The notes under the pieces are model-generated. The model worked only from the letters and a program-made list of their open reading frames with translations, was not told where the DNA came from and did not search any database. A stretch of 64,000 bases of DNA, taken from contig CM029367.1 of the NCBI GenBank assembly GCA_017165825.1, positions 7,175,723 to 7,239,722 on the forward strand. Reading direction: 5' to 3'. Both the position numbers and the translations under genes were made by a program. Below, piece after piece: positions 24,401 to 35,006 of the stretch (position 1 is its first letter; the number at the start of each line of letters is the position of its first letter). Origin of the DNA: Hepsetus odoe. Its lineage: Eukaryota; Chordata; Actinopteri; Characiformes; Hepsetidae.

Positions 24401-27400
24401 ATGGACTGGCGGATTCTTTCTCAACCTTTCACATTATTAGCAATGGAATAGATTAGCACCAACACCAGTTTAGATAATTGGCTCAGATAATGTATTAACT
24501 AATTCATATTTTGTTTATGAATAGGCACCAAATCCAAGTCCATGGGCTGTTAAGCCCAAAAGAAAGTAAGGTGCTTTTATGTAAATTTTTTTTCTTTATG
24601 TTTACAAAATAATACCTAATCTTGTCATCAACAATCCACTTAACCAAGCCTTTTTCTTCATCCTCTTTTAGATTAGCAGCCAATTTTCAAATGTCACTAA
24701 ACAGAAACAAAGAGGTATAGAATATTAATATATTAAATTTATTTTAAAAAATACATGTATTACAAATGATAACTCACATATTTTATTTACAAAGTAAATG
24801 CATGCATTTTACTGCTTTTAAAGCAAACACCTCCAGTGAGTTTAGTAGGACATCTTGAAATTTTTCACTATTTAAGCTGTTTGTATTATTGTACATATTC
24901 TTATTCTTCTACAGTTGCCTAAGGAAGCATCCAGTTTGAATGCAAACAACTTGACAGTATCTTTAACAAAGGCAGCTTCAGCTTCATTAAGGTAAACATA
25001 TCTTAATGTCATGCAAATGTATATTTGGTATTCAGAGGCTAAATCAACAGCAATGGGCTTCAAATGCGTGAGCAAAAGTGAATTATTATTTTTGAATTTC
25101 ATTAAATTTATTTATTATACACTGCCAATCCAAAAAAGTCACACACTCTAATATTTTGTTGGACTGCCTTTAGCTTTGATTACAGCATACATTCACTGTG
25201 GCATTGTTTCGATAAGCTTCAGCAATGTCACAACATTTATTTCGGTCCAGAGTTGCATTGGTTTTTTGCCAAGATGTTGTAGAGACGATGGAAGTCGGAC
25301 CACTGCACAAATTCTTCTCCAGGACATTCCAGTTTTCAATGGGGATAAGCTCTGGACTCTGTGGTGGCCGATCCATGTGTGAAAATGTTGTCTCATGCTC
25401 CCTGAACCACTCAAATTTCACAGTTTGAGCCCATTGAATCCTGGCACTGATTCATTGATGGAACAACCTGGTCATCCAGTATATTCAGGTAGTCAGCTGA
25501 CCACATAACGTTGCTGTACCTTGACCTGACTAACAGCAGCAACCCCAGATAATGGCACTGCCCCCGCAGGCTTGTACGGTAGCCACTAGGCATGATGTGT
25601 GCATCACTTCATGTGCTTCTCACCCTGATGTGCCCACAATTCTTGAACAGGGTAAATCTGGACTGATCATATCACATGACCTTCTTCCTTTGCTCCAAAT
25701 CTTTATGCTTCCTAGCAAATTGAAGCCTTTTTCTTGCAACTAGCCTCACTGATCAGTGATCTTAAGTCTACACAGCTAGTCACAATCCCTTGAGTGCCGG
25801 TTGAATTGTGCATGTGGAAATGCTCTTACTTTCACTACTGAACATAGCCATGAGTTCCGCAGCTGTTTTTTTCTTATGATTTGATCGCCAATCACGGTCA
25901 TTCAAGATTTCTTCTGCAAAGATGATGGTTCCCCACCATCCTTCCAGTTTTTATCAATGCATTGGACAGTTCTTAACCCACTTTTAGTAGCTTCAGCAAT
26001 CTCCTTAGATGTTTTCTTTGCTTGACATATTTCAATAATTTGACCCTTCTGAAACAGATTAATACATGACCACATGACCACAGGATGTGTCTTCCGACAT
26101 GTTTAAGTAATGAGAAGCTACTCACTGCATCAGCTAGGGTTCAATAACATGTTGCCAGCTGAAACATAATCATTCATGCAGTTATTATCCAATGGAAGGC
26201 TTTGACCTATTTGCCCTGTTAAATCCAGGTGGTGACTTTTTTGTGGACATATGTCCACAAAAGTATATATGTATACATAAGTTCATAAAACACATATACT
26301 GCAAATCTTTGCCACTGCAATAAATATAAATATATATAATTGTACTCATTGTTGATGATCATATTTTGTTTATATATTTTTTGTTTACAGTTTTTTAAAA
26401 GACTTTGATTCAATTAGCCCAATCGGCAAAGGGGGCTTTGGACATGTTTTCAAGGCCAGGCGAAAACTTGAACAGAAATTCTATGCTGTTAAGATTGTGA
26501 AATGTACCGAGTAAGTAAATGGATAAAAGTCACTCCACTGTTATCATGCTTTTTGTTTTTGTAGCATACAGAATACATCTAACATTGTTTTGACTCCTAA
26601 ATCCTTATATTTGTGCTTAATATCCCTCAGTAAATCTCGAAGGGAAGTGAATGCATTGGCAGATCTTGCACACAACAACATAGTGCGCTACCATGTATCT
26701 TGGATTGAGGAGACTGCCTACAGATCAGAATCTTTAGACAGCTTTAGCACTTCAAAGTAATTCCTTGTTTTTTCCCCACATACATAAGTCCTTATTTACA
26801 CATACTAAGATTTGGTCCCTGCGATGGGCTGGCGACCTGTCCAGGGTGCGTCCCCTGTCCTCGCCCTGTGTGCGCTGGGTTGGACCCCGTTTGGGACAAG
26901 CGGCAGAAAATGGATGGAAGATTTGGTCCTTTTTTATTTTATGTGTGAAATAGATATGAGTTATTATTATACACTTCTATTTTTATGTAACTTGGCCTTA
27001 TTTAGATATAATTTCAAATATAATTAGAATAAAATTAAGTTAAGAGTGGCTACATGTTTTAAAGTGATCTCCCACTGAAATGGGAAATACCAAAAAGGGT
27101 CCACCTATGGGGCACTGACATATGAAAAAATTGTGGTAGTATTTCTTTAGCATTTAATGTTTATTATTTTGAAAGTGTATTACTGTTACGGGGCAGCGGT
27201 GGCCTAGTGGTTAGGGCGTTGGCCCTATGATCGGAGGATCGGGGGTTCGGACCCCTTCCCAGTGGGTTGCCCTGAGGTACCCTTGAGCAAGGTGCCGTCC
27301 CCGTCCCGCTCCTCCCTGCGATGGGCTGGCGACCTGTCCAGGGTGCGTCCCCCGTCCTCGCCCTGTGTGTGCTGGGTTGGACACCGGCACTCCCCCGCGA

Positions 27401-30400
27401 CCCCGCTTGGGACAAGCGGCAGATAATGGATGGATGGATTACTGTTACACTTTGATGTGTATTACATTGATGAACATTTAAAGTTCATCAGTACCGTATT
27501 CTTCCATATTCATATTCTTTACAGTTCAAGCCCATTGTGACAATGTTAGGTTACTCCTGCCCTCGACTACACTACAGACAACAACAGAGTTTGCAATGTG
27601 TTTAGAGCAAAAGTGCTCTTTGAAACCATCAATATGTATTAGTGCTGCCAACTCCAACATATTTTAAGTCTTTTTTGGATGGACCCCATAAAGCTGAAGA
27701 GCATCTAATATAATCTTAAAATGTTAAACTGTTGGTATTTATTGACTTATTTTTTAAAATGTTTTTTAGTTCTAGCAGTGATTCAGCATCAGAGTATCTC
27801 TATATTCAGATGGAACTTTGTGAGGGTGAAACTCTGCGTAAGTGGATTGATGAAAGGAACTCTCACTCTGAACCATACCCAAAACGAAGGAAAGAAGGAG
27901 CACAGATTATGAAACAGGTGCTAGAAGCAGTGAAATATGTCCATTCGAAGAACCTCATCCACAGGGACCTAAAGGTGTGTAATTTGTTTGCTTCCCTATA
28001 TTCAATACAGTTATTTCTGTACTGCTGCTTTTATTTAACCTTCACAAAAAAATAATTTGATATATATTTATTTAAACCAGCCAGCAAACATAATGTTTGG
28101 GAATGACAAATCAGTGAAGGTAGGAGACTTTGGACTTGTTACAACAGCAGATGGAGATAATGATAAAGGTGTGTTGGAAAGGACTAAGTGCACAGGAACC
28201 CGTTCTTACATGAGCCCAGAACAGGTGGGTCATTCATTTGCTGGATCACTGTAAATTAGCATGATGTTATGTAGAGCTCTTTAGAATTAAAAGTTAACTG
28301 GTTATGTCCCAGATTTCCCAGGGTCAGTTAAATTATTATTGTGATACATGTTTAGGTCTAACATGAAACATAAATTATGTTTTAAAAATGTTATCATCAT
28401 AGAAGACTGAAGTTCCACATGTGGGCATATTTAGCCATAATTTCATGTTTTCATTTCTATATTTAGCCACCAAAGTTACTGAGGTTGACTAAATTCTGTT
28501 TGACACTAAAGTTACCTTATAGCTTTGATATTTTAAATTATATGAAAGTGAAAAACTGAAAGTGACTACCCTTGTCATTGTAAAACGTAGCAGAGCACAA
28601 CAAAATTAAACCTCTGCATTTCACCCATACACACACATGCAGCAGGGGGCAGATATTGAACACGCTGGGGGGGATAGTAATGAGAACAGTACCATGCTCA
28701 AGGGTACCTCAGGGCAACCTACTGGTGAGGGAATTGAACCCAGTCTTCCGATCCGGGGTTAACTCCCTAACCAATAGGCCACCGCTGCCCCAGACAAAAT
28801 ATGCAGACAACATTGGCGTATATCCTTCATTTTGTTATAAACTTAGGAAACCTAAGAAAAAATATATATATGATATGGGGTCAATACTTTACTTATGGGA
28901 ATGACTATAAGAGAAGTTTCATGGACTATGGAATAATGGTAATGGGTAATGGTAACAGGACCTGTCACCCCAGATCAGTTGACCAATAGAAACTCATGTT
29001 GCACACATTCTTTCCAGACACACTTCCTTTTTGTCAAAACTCAGAAACAAAAAACAAAAAAAATAATGAATAATTAAAAAAAAACAAAGGATAGGGAAGG
29101 GATGCTGAACTCATTTTCACTAAAGGGAGTGTTATGGCCCTTAAAGGGCCAGATGAAACTGTAAGACTGTATAAATAAATAAAATAGAGTGGTTTCTTCT
29201 TTGGTTATTGTTTTTTATGCTTTTACTTAAGCATTTTATATTTGTTGTTTGTTCTGGGGGGTTTCTCCCTTCAGTCTGGTCTTTAGGAGATGGAATGCAG
29301 ATTTAATTAACTGCTACCATCATGAGTTACATCATTAATAGAGATTACTAGGAATTTTTAAGAAGTATCTATGCAAGTCACAACAGAATTACGTATATGT
29401 CTGATTAGGAGCAAATACATTACTTTTTTCAATCTTTGGTATTTCTATCAAATTGACAGAGATGATTCTTTTATCAGTCAGCCAGTCAGTCATTTTCTGC
29501 TGCTTGTCCCAAACGGGGTCGCGGGGGAGTGCTGGAGTCCATCCCAGCTCACACAGGGCGAAGGACGGGGGGGGGGACACCCTGGACAGGTCGCCAGCCC
29601 ATCGCAGGGAATTCTTTTATCAGTCCACAAAAATTGTTACAAGAACTTTCTGGTTGATTAATCTCTTTTTGAATCTTGCTACTGGTTTGCATCTGGTTTG
29701 CATCTGGTGGCATGGTCTCTATATTTCTGCTCCCAAAGTCTTCTTGGAACAGTGGGTTGTGATATGTGGAGGTTGTTCACGATTACTGTTGATTCAGAGT
29801 TTTTCTTTACTACTCTCACAATCCCAAATCTGTCATTAGCTGTTGTTTTTCTTGAGTGACCGCTTAACAATGAAAACTATCTTCACGTATGAAATTCAAC
29901 TGAGAGTAGATATCAAGAGCTTTGAATCATTTAATCTGGCGTGACACACTTGTGTAACATCAAACACCTGTCAGCTTCTCATTTTCCAAGAATTTTGCTC
30001 AATTGAAGAAAAGGAAAATTAATTACAAAATATGCTAAGTAATTTAATATATATTTAGATGTGAAGACCAGGAAATGAAAGCTAAAACTCTGACCTGTCA
30101 TTTCAAGTTCATCTTTTCATCTCAAACCCATATTTTATAGTGCATAGTCTGTGCTGTTCCAATACTATCGGAAGCAATAATAAGTATTAAAGGGCTATTG
30201 GATATCTTATGAAAATCTAAATTGGAAAATTTTACTATTCTGTTAATAAAAACTGTAAAGAATTGTGCTTCAATTTAATGTTCTTTAGGAAACCCAGCAG
30301 ACCTATGACAGTAAGGTGGACATTTTTGCTCTGGGTCTCATTTACTTTGAATTACTGCAGAATATTGGGACAGTAAATGAAAAACAAAAGGTTAGTAAAA

Positions 30401-33400
30401 TAAATGTGCTTAATGTATTCCATAAAAAAATCTAAAGAAATATTAAATGACTTAAATCAATACATATTTAAACACTCCTTTTTTATTATTAGATCTGGGA
30501 AAATATTAAAAGAAAGCAACTTCCAAAAGGATTCGGTGCAACGTTTGCTTTTGAGGTAAGTGTGACTGTCTTTTCATGAAGGTTGCAAATGTTTGATTCC
30601 TAATTTGAAGTGGTGGTGTCTGTTCTTACTATAGCTGTTAAATATACATATTCTGTGTAAGACCATATGTAATTTGTAATTTGTAATACATATATATAGG
30701 CACACTGTTTGATGTTAGATATGTGGAGCAGAACAAGAAAAAGTTCAAATCAAAATCATACACAGTATGTATCATGAAATCCAAAGCAGAAAAAAAATAT
30801 GGAACACAAGTTAGCAAACACAAACAAAATCAATGCCCTGCCTGTTTAATGAATATTAGATTACAATAAAATTGCATGACCATATGCACACAAGAGGTTT
30901 ATACACAGTTGGCACTCCAAGTCTCTGCAGATTCATTTCAATTAGCTGATTCCAAATGTGATACTTGGATACAAAAATCAAGGTGAACTGGGGCTGGTCA
31001 ACATTTTTCGAATACCACAGAGAATGGTTGTATAGACACATTGTATCGTGCAGTGTACATGACTGAAAGCATAAGCACTTCATATGCTTTCACAGACAGA
31101 CAATTGAACAAGGTAGACTTGTTTGATTTATTATGTTTCTTTTACTTCATGCGGCTGGCCATATTTGTGTGTTTCATGCCTGGAGATAAGATGGCACCAG
31201 GATGTATTGGAAGTAGTGGGTGGTGGTGATCAAATAAACCTTAATGGCAAGAGTATTTCTAAATATCAATGAGCTCTTTCATCAGAATATGTGCCATGCC
31301 ATTTATATATGTGCCAACACATTTAAGTCATTATCATGTTTCATTGGCAGGATCTGCAATATATATATATATTTATTTGCTGACACCTTTCTGTCACAGG
31401 TAGCATTTTCAGTTATTTTATGCTACATTAAGCCTTCTGTAGGATCACACCAGATTTCTTTGCTTCTCCAAATAACTGATGCACCAAAAAGCTTGGTCAC
31501 CAGGCAATCATTATTTTATACATATACATTGGCCCTTGTTAAAGTTAGATCCTTATGCTTGAGTATTTTTCCTGCTCACATCAAATTTCTAAATTTCACT
31601 GTTCACTTGCTTCCTACAATATCCCAACCTTTTACAGATTTAACAATATTACATTTAACAAGATAATGTATAATTATATTTAATTACATCTGTCAGCGAA
31701 TGGAGTGAATACGTGTCCTCCCTTATTTTTTGGGACAAAGACATCTTTTTCTTGATTTACAACTCTGTTCCTCAGTGTAAAATTTTAAATTGAAACAATT
31801 CAGATATGACAAATGTGTGCATGCCAGACTTTAATTTAAAGTTATTTGTGGACATTTCAGCTTCATCATGTAGAAATATAAACACTTTATATACATAGTA
31901 TATATATAGATGGACTGCCCGCTCAAGTCCATCGAGCAGGTAGGGGAGGAGAGGATGTTATCCAAACTGAGCAGCTCGTTCGGCAGCAGACTCTTACACC
32001 CGCAGTGTAAGAAAGAACGCTACCGCAGGTCATTCCTACCTGCAGCAATAAGACTCCACAACTCATCATCATAACATTACATTACATTGCTTGTTTTATT
32101 ATTATATATTATTATCCATCCATCCATTATCTGCCACTTGTCCCAAATGGGGTCGCGGGGGAGTGCTGGTGTCCAACCCAGCGCACACAGGGCAAGGACG
32201 GGGGACGCACCCTGGACAGGTCGCCAGCCCATCGCAGTATATATTATTATATATTATATTATATATTATTATTAATGTATATTAATTTGTATTGTATATT
32301 ATTTATTATTATTATTATTATTACACTTATATCTGCTTGTATTTATATATATTTATACTTATTTAAAACTTATTTATTATCGTGTAGACATTGTGTACTT
32401 TATATATATCACCTAATTCTTCTTAGATATGTATATGGATATATACTTATATAGAGGGAGATTTATTTACATTTATTTATTATTTATAGCTCCTGTACTT
32501 TCTCCTGTACTTGTTCCTTCCTTCCTATATATTCTGTTTTATACATTTTACTTCCTTTCTTGTACATCTGTCATTTTTATAAGAGCCTCCTGTAACGCCT
32601 AAATTTCCATTCGTGGGATAATAAAAAGATTAATATCACTCACTCACTCTCCACTTAGTCCCACCTCAGGCAACTATGGCAATGTCTGTGGGACACAAAG
32701 AATAGGTGGTATAATATATTTAGTACATTTACATTTATGTGAGCCACATGATCTGGAGTGGCCTGTAACTGAACTCTTCCTGATAGGTTGCCCTGAGGTA
32801 CCCTTGAGCAAGGTGCAGTCCCCATCACGCTCCTCCCTTCGATGGGCTGGCGACCAGTCCAGGCCCCGTCCTTCCCGTGTGAGCGCTGGAATGGACTCCA
32901 GCACTTCTGCAACCCCGCTTGGGACAGCGGCAGTGCCAGATCGACTGACATTTATGCATTTAGTGACACCTTATCCAGATGACTTCCATGGCCCAATTAC
33001 AGGGACAGTCCCCCTGGAGCAATTCAGGGTTAAGGGTCTTGCTCAGGGACCCAGTGGTGGTAGTGCCAGAGGTGGGATTGGGACCTCTTGTTCCATAGGT
33101 CCATGGGCAGGTCCCCTACCCACTAGACCACCACCACCCTCAGCACTCGACACATATCCATTGCATGCAATGACCACTTGAAGTCTGCAATTCATAGACA
33201 TTACCAGGTGCTGAGTATCTCTAGTGAATATGGAAGGCATGCTCAATTGGTTTAAATCAGGTGACTGGCTTGGCCATTCAAGTATTTTCCATTTTGAGCC
33301 TAAAAGACTCCTGTGCTGCCTTAGCAGCATGTTTGTGATCATTATATTGTTGCAGGATTGCTTATCAAATGATAAGATAAGACATTTTCATACACCATCT

Positions 33401-34115
33401 TAAGCTGTTCCTTTTATCTTCCACATTTTCGTCTTGCCATCACTCTGATACAGGTTAATTTTGGTCTTGTATGTCCATAACACATTTTTCCATAATTCTG
33501 CAGACACTTTTAAGCATTTTTCACAAATTGTAAGATGCTGCTTTTTAAGCTAATTAGTGGTTTGCATCTTGTAGTGTAGCCTCTGTGGCCTCTGTTCATG
33601 GAAACTTATGACAGTAGTGGCAAAGACACCTACCTCCTGAAAACTGAAACATTTTCTTTCTTTACCATGTGTGATCTTTCTCAACCTACCAGTCAGTTTC
33701 CCATTTACAGAGCACCAGTGCATTCTTCTTTAAAGACATTCCAGACACTTAATTTTAAGGTTTGGACGATTTCTGATAGTTATATTATTGTTTTTCAGCC
33801 TGATATTAGCTTCCTTGACTTTTATTGGCACAGCTTTTCTACTCATGTTGGACATGGCAACTACAAACTCCAAATGGTAAACACAAGCTTTGGGTATCTT
33901 ATCCCTGCACTAAGCACACCTGAGTCATCACCAAAAACTATGAAGCCAATTGTCTCAAACGTTACAGTGCTACAAATGATATGTAAAAGTGCATTGTAAT
34001 TTATATGGTGAAACTGAAATGTATGCAAATAAATTGAAATTAAAGTCTGAAATGTGACCTTTAGCCACATCTGCATTGTTTAATTTAAAACTTGAGGATC
34101 AGAGAGGTAAAAGTG

Positions 34116-34175
<60 letters not shown>

Positions 34176-34951
34176 TACTGTGCAAATGTTTTAGGCAGGT
34201 GTGAAAAAATGCTGTAAGCAAAGAATGCTTTCAGTGTCACATGTGGGGTGTTTTGGGCACGCTAGAAGGCGCTCTGTTCTGACTGAGCACACCTGAGCCC
34301 AAGCAGGCACAGGTGTGCATCATTGGGGCTGACTATTTAAGCCCCGATGAGTCAGAGCAGAGCGCGGCTCATTAGGTAGGCTAAGCCTATGTGTAAGGGT
34401 GGTTTTGGTTTTGGTTTTGGTTTTTGATTTGGATAACTTGGTTTAGGCTGCAGTTCTCCTGTTCTTTCCTGTTCTCCTGTTTTGATTCGAACTGCAGCCC
34501 CTGCGTCTTGTAGTTGTGAACTGTGATCAATAAAACAGTGCTCCGAACTCCTGGCTCCACACTGGCGTCCTTCCGGGATCCCACCACCGTTACATTCAGA
34601 AATATAAATAATGATGTTTATTTTTTTCAATTTACAAAATGCAAAGTGAGCGAACAAAAGAAAAATCTAAATCAAATCAGTATTTGGTGTTACTACCTTT
34701 TGCCTTCAAACCAGCATCAATTCTCATAGGTACATTTGCACAAAGTCAGGGATTTTGTAGGATTATAATCAGGTGTGTGATCAACCAATTTTACCAAACA
34801 GGTGCTAATGACCATCAATGTCACACGTAGGTTGAAACATAGTCATGTTTGGAACAACCTACCAGCCGAGTTCCTTCAAAAACTGTGTGCAAGTGTACCT
34901 AGAAGAATTGATGCTGTTTTGACACCTGCCTAAAACCTTTGCACAGTACTC

Positions 34952-35006
<55 letters not shown>

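Larger units (their letters stand above)
34171..34950. mobile_element. Tc1-type MITE, split by a solo LTR
   Basis: The inverted ends CTGTACTGTGCAAATGTTTT...AGGCAGGTGTGAAAAAATGC (left) and gacacctgcctaaaac...tttgcacagtact (right) match the intact copy at 56592-57120. The solo LTR occupies 34235-34594. Confidence 0.88.

Noticed and set aside
31244..31666. 140-codon frame in a PKR intron
   Set aside because: AT-rich hydrophobic composition typical of chance frames, with no domain and no splice or promoter support.
34119..35004. CRISPR-like or structured repeat array
   Set aside because: Simple (TA)n and (TG)n microsatellites with a MITE and an LTR between. There is no repeat-spacer pattern, and this is a eukaryotic locus.
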